From: Solibacillus palustris
GTDB taxonomy: Bacteria > Bacillota > Bacilli > Bacillales_A > Planococcaceae
DNA: 64,000 nucleotides
Reading direction: 5' to 3'
Assembly (NCBI RefSeq): GCF_022549215.1
Contig: NZ_JAKZFC010000001.1
Location: 434,001-498,000, forward strand
Below the pieces are notes generated by a model, which did not search any database, had not been told where the DNA came from, and worked only from the letters and a program-made list of their open reading frames with translations. Positions 8,745 to 17,816 of the stretch are shown here, piece by piece; positions within the stretch are counted from its first letter, which is position 1, and every line of letters begins with the position of its first letter. The position numbers were made by a program, and so were the translations under genes.

Positions 8745-9311
8745 ATGCGATTCCCGCAAATAGAAATTTCAACAACCGATATTCGGATGGACTATACGAC
8801 TACCAAGCCACAGCAACGAATTCAGCAGCCACAAGCCGATTTGAAAATATCCCAGCCCGCTGCAACATTGGAAATCAACACGACCAATCCGAAGTTAGAC
8901 ATCAATCAAGACCAGCTATGGCGTGATTTAGGAATGAAGCCTACAGGGGAACTCATAAAAGAATATGCGCAAATAGGCCGACAAGAAATGCTAAAAGGGA
9001 TTTCGAGACGTGTCGGTGAGGGCAATCAAATGATGCGCAGTGCCGGAAAAGATCAAGGGCGAGCTACCATTCAAGGTATTGCCAAACAAAATCATGGACC
9101 AAAGCGCGCCGGTCCATACAATATTAAGTTTATCCCGTCTTATAATGCGGTTAAAGTTAATATTACACCGGGTACAACCGACATAAACATCGAGCGCAAT
9201 GAACCGAAAATTGACGTAAAAGTGAACAAGCCAATTCACCAATATACACCTGGAAAAGTAACTGGTACAATAGTGCAAAGACCAGAAGTACAAATTGATG
9301 TCATCGGTTAA
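8745..9311 (+). CDS. yviE: YviE, DUF6470 family protein
   Basis: This 188-residue protein belongs to the DUF6470/YviE family found between flgL and fliW in bacilli. It is rich in beta-prone repeats of the type [21 protein letters not shown] at the N-terminus and [15 protein letters not shown] near the end. There is no signal peptide or membrane segment. Function is unknown; its fixed place suggests a role in late flagellar assembly. The RBS is AGGGAGGG, and fliW starts 14 nt downstream. Confidence 0.85.
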   Translation: MRFPQIEISTTDIRMDYTTTKPQQRIQQPQADLKISQPAATLEINTTNPKLDINQDQLWRDLGMKPTGELIKEYAQIGRQEMLKGISRRVGEGNQMMRSAGKDQGRATIQGIAKQNHGPKRAGPYNIKFIPSYNAVKVNITPGTTDINIERNEPKIDVKVNKPIHQYTPGKVTGTIVQRPEVQIDVIG

Positions 9312-9325
9312 AAGGAGAGAGCGAC

Positions 9326-9769
9326 TTGCTTATTCAAACGAAATTTTTAGGTGAAGTAGAAATAAAAGAATCTGAAATAATTACTTTCGAACAAGGTTTA
9401 CCAGGGTTTCTAGACTATCAAAAATTTATTATCTTACCTTTAGATGCCGATTTACCTTTAGCATTATTTCAATCAATAGATGAGTCGACAATTGGTTTCG
9501 TAATCGCTTTCCCATTTGCATTTAAGTCCGATTATGCATTTGATTTGAGTGATGAGGAGAAGGAAGATTTACAAATCGAAAAAGAAGAAGAAGTTCTTAC
9601 ATATTCAATTGTTACATTACAAGAAATATTTACTGATTCGACAATGAATTTATTAGCGCCAATTGTGATTAATACAACGAAAAAGCTTGGGAAGCAAATT
9701 ATTTTGCAAGATAGCAAATCCTATCCATTACGCTTCCAAATTCAGCAATCATTAGGAAGTGCGAAATAA
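9326..9769 (+). CDS. fliW: FliW, flagellar assembly factor and CsrA antagonist
   Basis: FliW (147 residues) binds CsrA and releases flagellin mRNA for translation; when flagellin accumulates it binds FliW instead. The family signature [20 protein letters not shown] is at residues 23-42. The start is TTG at 9326 behind AAAGGAGAG. Its stop TAA shares the final A with the ATG of csrA, so the antagonist pair is made together. Confidence 0.95.
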   Translation: MLIQTKFLGEVEIKESEIITFEQGLPGFLDYQKFIILPLDADLPLALFQSIDESTIGFVIAFPFAFKSDYAFDLSDEEKEDLQIEKEEEVLTYSIVTLQEIFTDSTMNLLAPIVINTTKKLGKQIILQDSKSYPLRFQIQQSLGSAK

Positions 9770-9990
9770 TGCTAGTCTTATCAAGAAAAAAAACAGAGTC
9801 GATTATGATTGGTGATCAAATTGAAGTGAAAGTTCTTTCAATTGATGGCGATCAAGTGAAACTGGGCATCGTCGCGCCAAAGTCTGTCAAAGTACATCGC
9901 TCAGAAATTTTTGAAGCAATTCAAGAGCAAAATAAGAAAGCACTTAGCGGAGCAATTCCAGAATTCATCAAACAATTAAAGAAGGATTAG
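9769..9990 (+). CDS. csrA: CsrA, carbon storage/flagellin translation repressor
   Basis: This 73-residue RNA-binding protein begins [16 protein letters not shown] and has [18 protein letters not shown], the beta strands that bind GGA motifs. In B. subtilis it represses hag translation; the hag leader here has a near-consensus site (10586-10595). The gene overlaps fliW by one base and ends in a terminator. Confidence 0.97.
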   Translation: MLVLSRKKTESIMIGDQIEVKVLSIDGDQVKLGIVAPKSVKVHRSEIFEAIQEQNKKALSGAIPEFIKQLKKD

Positions 9991-9997
9991 TGTTTCA

Positions 9998-10030
9998 CTC
10001 TCTACTAAATTAAACAGTAGGGAGTTTTTT
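9998..10030 (+). terminator. Terminator after csrA
   Basis: CTCTCTACT pairs with AGTAGGGAG (one wobble) and TTTTTT follows. It closes the flgL/fliW/csrA transcript. Confidence 0.85.
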
Positions 10031-10515
10031 GATGGGGAATTTTAAAGATGAAAAAGGCTGGTTGTTAAAATTAATATACAACTTAAATATAAATATGTGT
10101 CAAAATAGGACAAAAGGTTAGGAATGGCACTTATTTAAAAATATGTCGTATATGGAATTCGACGAGTGAGGTAAATACAGATTTTTATTTAATAAAATTT
10201 ATTAGTGAAACAAAGTGCTCTTCGAATTAATTTTTTATGTAAAGAATGAGAGTATTGAGTTATTATTATATGCTTCATTCTGAGAATAAAAGGGCAAAAA
10301 ATTAGCGTTTTTAGAGTAAAGACGAATGAATTCTCAGTTCATTTCTGAAGGAATCTTGTAGAACTATTATCTTGATTTGCATTTCTAAAATGTAATTGAA
10401 GGAACAGTTATTTTCTTGAATTTGTAAATCACCCTAATTTTTCCTTGTTTAAAGCTATTTAGAGAAGTCCTGCTTTTCATTATAAAAAAATCTTAAAAAA
10501 TAATTTAAAAGAGTA
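10031..10515. other. AT-rich spacer upstream of hag with no gene seen
   Basis: About 485 bp of very AT-rich DNA with no open reading frame with an RBS, no tRNA-like fold that I could recognise and no repeat shared with the rest of the window. It may hold binding sites for hag control, but I can point to none. Confidence 0.5.
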
Positions 10516-10542
10516 TAAACATTTCCGAGAAACTAACGATAT
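10516..10542 (+). promoter_or_regulatory. SigD promoter of hag
   Basis: TAAA at 10516-10519, a 15-nt spacer and AACGATAT at 10535-10542 give a strong sigma-28 match (6 of 8 in the -10, correct spacing). The leader from here to the start codon is about 80 nt. Confidence 0.88.
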
Positions 10543-10585
10543 ATATAGTGTAAGGTAGGGGAACACTCCCCGAGCTACACTCCCA

Positions 10586-10620
10586 ACAAGGATGTAGGGA
10601 GAAAAAACATTCAAGGAGGA
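10586..10620 (+). promoter_or_regulatory. CsrA binding sites in the hag leader
   Basis: ACAAGGATGT at 10586-10595 matches ten of twelve positions of the known CsrA consensus RUACARGGAUGU. It sits in or beside a small stem formed by CTACA and TGTAG. A second GGA site, TCAAGGAGGA at 10611-10620, is the flagellin Shine-Dalgarno itself. Two spaced sites, one covering the RBS, is the arrangement known from B. subtilis hag. Confidence 0.75.
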
Positions 10621-10627
10621 ATTCCAA

Positions 10628-11878
10628 ATGAGAATTCAACATAACATTTCAGCTTTAAACACACACCGTAACCTTGGCTTCAACAACGCACAATCTGCAA
10701 AAAACCTTGAGAAATTATCTTCAGGTTTCAAAATTAACCGTGCTGGCGATGATGCTGCTGGTTTAGCAATCTCAGAAAAAATGCGCGGACAAATCCGTGG
10801 TCTTGACATGGCTACTAAAAACTCTCAAGACTCTATCTCTTTAATCCAAACAGCTGAGGGAGCTCTTAACGAAACACACTCAATCCTACAACGTATGCGT
10901 GAATTAGCAGTACAATCTGGAAATGACACGAACGTAAACGAAGGCGACCGTGAAGCTTTACAAAAAGAGATTTCACAATTAACTGAAGAAATCGATCGTA
11001 TTGCTGAAACAACTGAGTTCAATACTCAAAAATTACTTAACGGTGGTTTCAAAGGAACTTTCCAAATCGGTGCAAATGAAGGTCAAACAATGAACTTAAA
11101 TATTGGTTCTATGGATTCGGCAACTTTAGGCTTATCTAAAACAAGTGTAGTTGCAACAGATGTTGCTGTTACAGGGCTAGCTGATGGTACTTACACAGTT
11201 GATGGTAATGATCTTAAAGATAAAGACGGAAATGTAGTTGGTACTGTTGATGCTACGGATTTAACTGTAACAGGACAGTCTGCTGTTACAATGGGCGATG
11301 CAAGTGCATTAAATACTAAAGGTAATAAAATTGTAGTTAAAGATGGTAAAGCTACTGTTACAATGGAGGCTGGTACGAATACTAGCAAAGTAGCAGCAGG
11401 TGATTATAAAATTGCTGGTAAACTAGTATTAAAAGATGGTAAAGAAGTAGGTTCATTTGATACTGCTACTAACAAAGCAACAATTAACCATGCAGATGGC
11501 ACAAAAACAGATATACTAGCAGCAGATTTAGGTTTAACAACAGATTTAGCAGATGGTGCTACATTTAAGATCGGTGGCGCTAGCATTGGCTCACGAGAAG
11601 ATGCGGCTGGTACAATTACTACAATCGACAATGCAATCAAAAAAGTGTCTGATCAACGTTCTTCATTAGGTGCTGTTCAAAACCGTTTAGAGCACACAAT
11701 TAACAACTTAGGTGCTGCTTCTGAAAACTTAACAGCTGCAGAATCACGTATCCGTGATACTGACATGGCTGCTGAAATGATGGCATTCACTAAAAACAAC
11801 ATCCTTACTCAAGCTGCTCAATCAATGCTTGCGCAAGCTAACCAACAACCACAAGGTGTTTTACAATTATTAGGTTAA
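10628..11878 (+). CDS. hag: Flagellin
   Basis: The 416-residue filament protein has the conserved N-terminal D0/D1 region (MRIQHNISALNTHRNLG) and C-terminal D1/D0 region (MAAEMMAFTKNNILTQAAQ to the end QQPQGVLQLLG). The middle, about residues 175-335, is an expanded exposed domain with repeated short units of the kind DGTYTVDGND, GDYKIAGKLVLKDGK and NHADGTK. B. subtilis Hag is only about 304 residues. The exposed part is rich in lysine, which fits the neighbouring lysine methylase. RBS AAGGAGGA; regulated by SigD and CsrA/FliW. Confidence 0.97.
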   Translation: MRIQHNISALNTHRNLGFNNAQSAKNLEKLSSGFKINRAGDDAAGLAISEKMRGQIRGLDMATKNSQDSISLIQTAEGALNETHSILQRMRELAVQSGNDTNVNEGDREALQKEISQLTEEIDRIAETTEFNTQKLLNGGFKGTFQIGANEGQTMNLNIGSMDSATLGLSKTSVVATDVAVTGLADGTYTVDGNDLKDKDGNVVGTVDATDLTVTGQSAVTMGDASALNTKGNKIVVKDGKATVTMEAGTNTSKVAAGDYKIAGKLVLKDGKEVGSFDTATNKATINHADGTKTDILAADLGLTTDLADGATFKIGGASIGSREDAAGTITTIDNAIKKVSDQRSSLGAVQNRLEHTINNLGAASENLTAAESRIRDTDMAAEMMAFTKNNILTQAAQSMLAQANQQPQGVLQLLG

Positions 11879-11890
11879 TCCCTAAAATCG

Positions 11891-11924
11891 AAAGCTTGAA
11901 GGTCATTGCCTTCAAGCTTTTTTT
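11891..11924 (+). terminator. Terminator after hag
   Basis: A perfect 12-bp stem AAAGCTTGAAGG/CCTTCAAGCTTT with a 6-nt loop and a T-run. It lies only 13 nt after the flagellin stop codon. Confidence 0.92.
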
Positions 11925-11944
11925 CGATAAGAAAGGAGAATCGT

Positions 11945-13159
11945 ATGGAGAAAATTATGTTAGTTCCAAAAGGGACGGAGCAATTTCGCTGTATTGGGGC
12001 GGCTTGTGAAGACCATTGCTGCAATACATGGCGCGTTGATATTGATCGTGTCGGCTTTATGAAAGTATCAACGTCAAGTAACCCGGTTATTAAACCGTTA
12101 GCAAAAAAGGCTTATAAAATAAATTCTAAAGCAACAAGTGATGTAAATTACGGTAGCATGAAAATGAATGATAAGAATGAATGTCACTTTTTAGACGAAA
12201 ATAAGTGGTGTCAAATTCATAAAGAACTCGGAGAAAGTGCACTATGTAATACTTGTTCTATCTATCCGCGTATATATCGTAAAATAGGGAATGTGATTGA
12301 GAAATCTTTAACTTTTTCTTGCCCCGAGGTGGTTCGTACACTTTTATTACAACAAGAAGGGCTAAGTTTTGAAGAAGCATACCCACAAGCAAATGAACTC
12401 ATTCAAAGTAAAGCGACTTTAAGTGGAATACCTGAAGAACTAATGTGGAAAGTGCGTATATTTGCGATTACATTGTTACAGGAACGCGGTCTATCACTTG
12501 ATACACGCATACTTTTACTCGGTATATTCTCAGACTTATTATCGAAAGAGCCTTTAACTGAACAAAGTGTAGAAAATGTAATTTCTTTAATGAATCAACG
12601 TTTAGCACATTCACAATATGTACAAGCGATAGAGGAAGTGAAAGGTAATGAACTTGTACAAATACAATTACATAAAGAATTATTGCGTACTACCGTAGAA
12701 GAATTATCTTTTAATGTACGATATGTTGAAGTTGTTAATCAATTTATTGTAGGGTTACAAACGGGTCCACTTGAAGACAAAGTAGTAACAGAAACAACGT
12801 TGCAAAAATATATGGCATCGCAAAAAATATACCAACAGTTTAATGAAACACATTCATATATTTTAGAAAACTATGTTGTACATTATGTTTTTACGAATGT
12901 TTTTCCATACAACAGTCAAACACCGCTACAAGCATTTGGAGATATTGCAGTGAATTATCAACTAATAAAAGCTTTACTGATCGGAATGGCAGCGCATAAT
13001 GGAAAAGTGACTGTTGATGACGCAGTTTTAGTTATTCAAAGTTACACGAAAGCTGTAGCACACAATAATAAAAGCTATAAGACGTTGCGTCAAAAAATTA
13101 AAGAATCTAATATGGAGTCATTAGCATTTTTATTTGCGTACATAAAAACAAATGGGTGA
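11945..13159 (+). CDS. fliB: FliB-type flagellin lysine-N-methylase
   Basis: This 404-residue protein resembles FliB, which methylates surface lysines of flagellin. The N-terminal half carries cysteine clusters (C16, C21, C25, C26, C80, C89, C101, C104 and a later SCPEV), as in the YkgJ/FliB family, where they probably bind a metal or Fe-S centre. The rest is helical. ATG 11945 is preferred over an earlier start because AAAGGAG lies at 11932-11938. It sits directly after hag, which supports flagellin as its substrate. B. subtilis lacks this gene at this place. Confidence 0.85.
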   Translation: MEKIMLVPKGTEQFRCIGAACEDHCCNTWRVDIDRVGFMKVSTSSNPVIKPLAKKAYKINSKATSDVNYGSMKMNDKNECHFLDENKWCQIHKELGESALCNTCSIYPRIYRKIGNVIEKSLTFSCPEVVRTLLLQQEGLSFEEAYPQANELIQSKATLSGIPEELMWKVRIFAITLLQERGLSLDTRILLLGIFSDLLSKEPLTEQSVENVISLMNQRLAHSQYVQAIEEVKGNELVQIQLHKELLRTTVEELSFNVRYVEVVNQFIVGLQTGPLEDKVVTETTLQKYMASQKIYQQFNETHSYILENYVVHYVFTNVFPYNSQTPLQAFGDIAVNYQLIKALLIGMAAHNGKVTVDDAVLVIQSYTKAVAHNNKSYKTLRQKIKESNMESLAFLFAYIKTNG

Positions 13160-13886
13160 AATAAAAAAAGAAATGAATGAGTCGTTATTGGTCAAAGGAT
13201 GGGTAGCGGGGCTAAAGCTCCTAGAGAAAATAAGTTTTTTCTATATATTAAGGAATTGTATTTTCAATAATAAGTCAGATGAAGTAAATCGTAACTTTAT
13301 TGATTTTTGGATATTATTAAATATGTTTATTGCTTTTGGTTTTATTTTTATTAGTGATAATGACAATATAAATAATATTGTGAAATATCTGTTCGTCATT
13401 TATGGGAGCAGCCGTATTTTTGAAATTTTAATTTATCAATTAAATGTAATGCTTGTTCATCCTTATAAAGGGGAAGTTTATTCTTTAAATAGTTATCGTC
13501 GCATGACAATCGCATTGATTCATAATTTTTTTGAAATTGTATTTTGGTTTGCTGGAACGTATTTAACATTTCAATTTATTCAGGGGATAACACCAGGGGA
13601 TGCAATTTATCATAGTTTCACGCATATGGTTACGTATAGCTTGGATATTGATAAAGGTAAGTGGTCATCTATTGCTTTAGTTGTTTTACAAAGCCAGGCA
13701 TTGATGGGCGTGTTTATGACGGTTATTTCATTATCGCGTTTTATTTCTCTATTTCCGCAACCGAAATCAATGAATGAATTGGAAAACCTTGATTATGGAA
13801 CAGTAATAGAAGGTCAAGAGTTAATGGACATAAAGAAAGAATTAGAAGAAATTAAAAAAATGATGTCAGATAAAGTAAATCAATAA
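13152..13886 (+). CDS. Multi-pass membrane protein, possibly channel-like
   Basis: I do not recognise a named family with certainty. The 244-residue protein has about four hydrophobic segments (near residues 50-70, 76-100, 117-143 and 170-198). Before the last one is a re-entrant-like stretch, GDAIYHSFTHMVTYSLD, which recalls the pore loop of two-helix ion channels but lacks a GYG filter. The C-terminus is a charged helix (MDIKKELEEIKKMMSDK). It overlaps the end of fliB by 8 nt, so the two are translated together. Confidence 0.6.
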   Translation: MGEIKKEMNESLLVKGWVAGLKLLEKISFFYILRNCIFNNKSDEVNRNFIDFWILLNMFIAFGFIFISDNDNINNIVKYLFVIYGSSRIFEILIYQLNVMLVHPYKGEVYSLNSYRRMTIALIHNFFEIVFWFAGTYLTFQFIQGITPGDAIYHSFTHMVTYSLDIDKGKWSSIALVVLQSQALMGVFMTVISLSRFISLFPQPKSMNELENLDYGTVIEGQELMDIKKELEEIKKMMSDKVNQ

Positions 13887-13910
13887 TATATTACATAAGG
13901 AGTTACCGCT

Positions 13911-14264
13911 ATGCAGCAATTGCTAATAGAAACGCAACAATCCTATTACGAATATGTAGTAAAGATTCAAAGTGCCAGTCAAAAGATAGCAAATTTATTA
14001 AAAAGATATGAATTAGAACAAGCTTTTCGACTAATTGCGGATCTTAGTGAAGGTATAAATTGGATAGTGACAGTGGAGCAACATATTCAAGAAAATAATT
14101 ATATAATTAATAGTCGTACATCAGAAGTAATTGAACATCTTCACTATTTAAATGAGTTGATAGAAAGAAAAGATATTGACACTTTATCACAATTTTTTGA
14201 ACATAAATTTGCGCCACTTTTTGCAAGCTCCTCTGAATGGATTTTTAAAAAAGTGCAGAATTAA
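13911..14264 (+). CDS. Small helical protein of unknown function
   Basis: The 117-residue protein is predicted to be nearly all helix, with hydrophobic heptads and no signal peptide. It contains the segment LIADLSEGINWIV and ends SSEWIFKKVQN. It lies 24 nt after the channel-like gene with RBS AAGGAG, and two terminator-like hairpins follow, so it closes the fliB unit. Size and helix content resemble flagellar export chaperones such as FliS or FlgN, but I see no specific match. Confidence 0.6.
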   Translation: MQQLLIETQQSYYEYVVKIQSASQKIANLLKRYELEQAFRLIADLSEGINWIVTVEQHIQENNYIINSRTSEVIEHLHYLNELIERKDIDTLSQFFEHKFAPLFASSSEWIFKKVQN

Positions 14265-14318
14265 CGTGTCTTTAATTATAAAGTGAGGGGAACGAAGGGG
14301 TTTTAGCTGGTATAATAG

Positions 14319-14351
14319 AAAAAGCATTCTTCGGTGAAAGGATGCTTTTTT
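14319..14351 (+). terminator. Terminator after the fliB gene cluster
   Basis: AAAAAGCATTCTT pairs with AAGGATGCTTTTT (one wobble) around a 6-nt loop, and the right arm runs into further T. A TATAAT at 14311-14316 just before it may be chance. Confidence 0.8.
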
Positions 14352-14655
14352 AAATATTACTATGAATTTTGACACCTAACATTTTTTCTAAAATTTATTT
14401 GGTTTAACATTATGTTAGTAGTATTCGGAGAAAGGTGATCAAATTTGAGTTGTGCTTTTTTTGCATAGGTAATAAAATTCCCATTTTTACCTTGGTTCAA
14501 TACTAAATCGATATATAAACTATAAATCTGTTTTCTGTAAGGGAGTTTGTGTAATTTTTTTTGAATCTTACTTTTTTTGCTTTATGGATAATACTTTAAT
14601 GACAAAATAGGATACAAATTTATTCCTAATGAGAGACTATATGTACATAAGAACG
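14352..14655. other. AT-rich spacer without a recognisable gene
   Basis: About 300 bp between two terminator hairpins. I see no open reading frame with a ribosome binding site and no repeat shared with other spacers. The end of this stretch runs into the second hairpin before flaG. Confidence 0.4.
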
Positions 14656-14703
14656 CCAGTATTTCTTCTATTAACATACAGAAGAAATACTGGAATTTTT
14701 TTA
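14656..14703 (+). terminator. Terminator hairpin upstream of flaG
   Basis: CCAGTATTTCTTCT and AGAAGAAATACTGG form a perfect 14-bp stem with a 10-nt loop, followed by AATTTTTTTATTT. No gene precedes it within 390 bp, so it may end a small transcript or insulate flaG. Confidence 0.75.
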
Positions 14704-14717
14704 TTTACAACCGATAT
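14692..14717 (+). promoter_or_regulatory. Possible SigD promoter of flaG
   Basis: ACCGATAT at 14710-14717 matches seven of eight bases of the sigma-28 -10. The -35 is poor (GGAA at 14692-14695) and overlaps the right arm of the terminator. The site lies 45 nt before the flaG start. Confidence 0.4.
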
Positions 14718-14761
14718 TACATTTAGTAACGCTTGTATAGAATTCAGGGAGGATGAAAAAC

Positions 14762-15157
14762 ATGCGTATTTCAGGAAACGCCAATTTGGAGACGGCTGCA
14801 ATGAATAGACCAGCAGCTATGCCTCAATCAATTGGAGAAAATGTAGTTCAGCAAGGAAACCAAACTACAATGAAACAACAGGCTACAACCGTTGAACGTG
14901 TGCAAAATTTATCGATTGACAATAGCGAAGAAACAAAAGCAAAAGTACAAGAAGCGGTCGATAAAATGAATGAAATGCTTGATGTAAATAACAGCGCTTC
15001 AAAGTTTATGTTTCATGAAGGTTTAGAACGTTATTATGTTACAGTAGTGGATCGTGAAACTGAAGAAGTAGTGAAGGAAATCCCACCAAAAAGATTATTA
15101 GATGCTTTTTATGAAATGCAAAAAATGCTCGGCATGATTGTTGATGAAAAAATATAA
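14762..15157 (+). CDS. flaG: FlaG family flagellar protein
   Basis: FlaG affects filament length and lies before fliD in many bacteria. The 131-residue protein has a variable N-terminus and a conserved C-terminal half, with SKFMFHEGLERYYVTVVD and VKEIPPKRLLDAFYEM as the family core. ATG 14762 is preferred to 14753 because AGGGAGG (14746-14752) abuts the earlier ATG but is 9 nt from this one. It begins the flaG-fliD-fliT-fliS unit. Confidence 0.9.
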   Translation: MRISGNANLETAAMNRPAAMPQSIGENVVQQGNQTTMKQQATTVERVQNLSIDNSEETKAKVQEAVDKMNEMLDVNNSASKFMFHEGLERYYVTVVDRETEEVVKEIPPKRLLDAFYEMQKMLGMIVDEKI

Positions 15158-15185
15158 AGAGATTTAAAACGAGGAGGAAAATAGT

Positions 15186-17798
15186 ATGGTAATGCGAGTT
15201 GGTGGTTTAGCGTCAGGAATGGATATTGATGCTTTAGTCGAAAAATTAATGCAAGCTGAAAAGGCGCCGTTAAACAAGCTTTTACAAAATAAAACAAGGT
15301 ATGAGTGGCAACGTGATGCATATCGTGGGGTTAACACAAAATTAAAAACGTTTGATACGTATATTGCGGATAATTTAGTCTTAAAAACATTCAATTCTAA
15401 AACAGCATCAAGTTCGAATTCATCATTAGTATCTGCTGTGGCTACTGGTAAAGCATCGGGAACGCTTACAATCGAATCAGTATCTCAGCTTGCGACAGCA
15501 GCACGAGGTATTGGTGAGCAAACAAACTTTAAGAGTGATACGAAACTTAGCGATGCCTTAGATGGAAGTGTCCCAGCTTCAATTTCAATTCAATCGGTAG
15601 ATAAGCAGGGGAATTTAATTGATCCGGTTAAAATAGATCTTACAAGCGATATGACTGTAGATGATTTAATGAGCAAAATTAATTCAAGTGGATCTGGAGT
15701 AAGTGCTATTTTTGAAAATGGACGATTATCTATTACAGCCAAAAATACAGGTAAGGCAGCTGAAGGAACATCCATTAAGCTTGATACGGACGGAGCAAAT
15801 GTATTTACTAAATTAGGGTTGAAAGAAGCAGATATTAAAGAAGGGACAAATGCTAAGTTTGAAGTAAATGGTATTGCAACTGAGCGTTCTTCTAATAGCT
15901 TTAATATTAATGGTTATAATGTTACATTGAATTCGACTTTTAATGAGATGTCTGGACATTCAAATCGTGTAAAAGCTGCTCAAATTTCTAAAGATATTGC
16001 AGAAACAGCTATCACGAAAAAATTTGAAGATTTAAAAACTAAGTATGGTATAGATACTACGGGCAAGACTTTGGATGAAATTAATACAGAATTTACAGCA
16101 AAATTCGCGGAACTTGCAACAGATTATGCCGAAAAATTAAATACATCAAAAGAAAACTATTTAAATGCTTATAATAAAAAAATTAGTGGAACAACAGCAG
16201 GTGCTATATTTGATAATTTGACTACTGATGCCAAAAACTTTTTGAAAAATGTTTCGCTTGGGGCTAATGAAAAATTAACAGATGAACATTTTGATGGTAC
16301 GACTTTATCGGATGCAGATAAAACAGCCTTATTAGAGCTCAATATTTCTGGTAGTGACATCGCTAAAATTAATGCGATTGATGAAAAAAAGGCTGCTCAA
16401 ATTGAGGCTGAAACAGCATTACAAACAGCGAGTAGTGAAAGTATCGGTAACGGTTCAGATACAGCAGGTAATGTTTTTAGTGGATTATCAGAGGAAGCTA
16501 AAAATTTATTAAGTAATATGCCAGCTGGTGGTAAATTTACTAGTGAAATGTTCGATGATACATTTGATACAAATGAAATAGATAGGTTAGTGGCCTTATC
16601 ATCGGATGATGTTTCGAAGCTAAAGGATGTCCAAACGAAAACTGCTGAAAAAGCAACAGCAGATGCAGCGGTTACCGCAGCAGTAGATGCAGATATTAAT
16701 AAAGTTACAGCTGGTCAAGCATTAGATGGCTTATCTGCAGATGCACAAAAATTCTTAAAAGATAATAGTACAATAGATGATGCAACTATTGATGGTTCTT
16801 CGCTATCAGACGATGAAAAAGCATTATTAAAGACGTATACTGCAAGTCAGTTAACGGATTTGAAAGCTGTACAAACGACACAGGAAATTTTTAGTGCTGA
16901 TAATGCAAAGTTACAGGACTTAAATAAAGATATGAATGAAGTAGTAAGTGCATATACCACTTATGAAGAAGCAGAAAAAACATTAAATGACATTAAGAAT
17001 GAAACTCCTCCCGCTGAAGAAACCAAATCGTCTGCTGTGACATTAACTTCAACAACAAACGTTGACGAAATGATGACAAAGATTAAGGATTTTGTGAACA
17101 CATATAATGGTTTAGTGAAAGATTTAAAGAATCAAACAAGTGAAACAAAGTATCGCGACTATGCCCCTTTGACAGATGAGCAAAAGAAAGATATGAAAGA
17201 AAATGAAATAAAACTTTGGGAAGAAAAAGCAAAGAGTGGTTTATTGCGTAACGATGCATTAATTAGTTCAGGCTTATCAGATATGCGTTCATTAGTATAT
17301 CAATCAAACCCTGCTATTGAAGATTCGAAGTTTAACACATTGTACAGTATCGGGATTACATCATCTAAAAACTATAATGAAGGCGGCACATTAGAAATTG
17401 ATGAAGATAAATTACGTAAAGCAATTGAAGAAAATCCTGATGCGGTAGAAAAACTTTTCAAAAATAGTGATGGTAAAAAAGAAGATACAATTCAAGTAAC
17501 AGATCCAGTGACTGGTAATGTTATGACAAAAACAGTCGATTCTCGTGGTTACATAGATAAGTTGCGTGAATCTATGAAAAACTTCGAAATCTCAATCGAG
17601 AAAAAAGCAGGCCGTTCAACAATGACGGATGGACAGTATGCAATTGGTAAAAGCATTTTGGATACAGATAAGCGTATTTCTACTTGGCAGGACAAGTTAA
17701 AAAACATCGAAGCACGCTACTGGAAACAGTTCTCAGCAATGGAGCAGGCTATTAACAAGGCAAATTCACAGTCTTCTATGTTCATGCAAGGTCAATAA
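15186..17798 (+). CDS. fliD: FliD, filament cap protein with repeated insert
   Basis: FliD caps the growing filament and folds flagellin at the tip. The N-terminal domain (about 1-105; GGLASGMDIDALVEKLM) and C-terminal domain (about 620-870; DKLKNIEARYWKQFSAME) are conserved. At 870 residues it is far longer than the usual 450-550. The excess is an insert at about 275-610 holding three imperfect repeats beginning TAGAIFDNL (337), TAGNVFSGL (426) and TAGQALDGL (508). Each has an A-x-x-x-L helix and a downstream LSxxD segment. RBS GAGGAGG. The insert should be exposed on the cap. Confidence 0.94.
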   Translation: MVMRVGGLASGMDIDALVEKLMQAEKAPLNKLLQNKTRYEWQRDAYRGVNTKLKTFDTYIADNLVLKTFNSKTASSSNSSLVSAVATGKASGTLTIESVSQLATAARGIGEQTNFKSDTKLSDALDGSVPASISIQSVDKQGNLIDPVKIDLTSDMTVDDLMSKINSSGSGVSAIFENGRLSITAKNTGKAAEGTSIKLDTDGANVFTKLGLKEADIKEGTNAKFEVNGIATERSSNSFNINGYNVTLNSTFNEMSGHSNRVKAAQISKDIAETAITKKFEDLKTKYGIDTTGKTLDEINTEFTAKFAELATDYAEKLNTSKENYLNAYNKKISGTTAGAIFDNLTTDAKNFLKNVSLGANEKLTDEHFDGTTLSDADKTALLELNISGSDIAKINAIDEKKAAQIEAETALQTASSESIGNGSDTAGNVFSGLSEEAKNLLSNMPAGGKFTSEMFDDTFDTNEIDRLVALSSDDVSKLKDVQTKTAEKATADAAVTAAVDADINKVTAGQALDGLSADAQKFLKDNSTIDDATIDGSSLSDDEKALLKTYTASQLTDLKAVQTTQEIFSADNAKLQDLNKDMNEVVSAYTTYEEAEKTLNDIKNETPPAEETKSSAVTLTSTTNVDEMMTKIKDFVNTYNGLVKDLKNQTSETKYRDYAPLTDEQKKDMKENEIKLWEEKAKSGLLRNDALISSGLSDMRSLVYQSNPAIEDSKFNTLYSIGITSSKNYNEGGTLEIDEDKLRKAIEENPDAVEKLFKNSDGKKEDTIQVTDPVTGNVMTKTVDSRGYIDKLRESMKNFEISIEKKAGRSTMTDGQYAIGKSILDTDKRISTWQDKLKNIEARYWKQFSAMEQAINKANSQSSMFMQGQ

Positions 17799-17816
17799 TT
17801 AGTAGGTGGCATAAAA

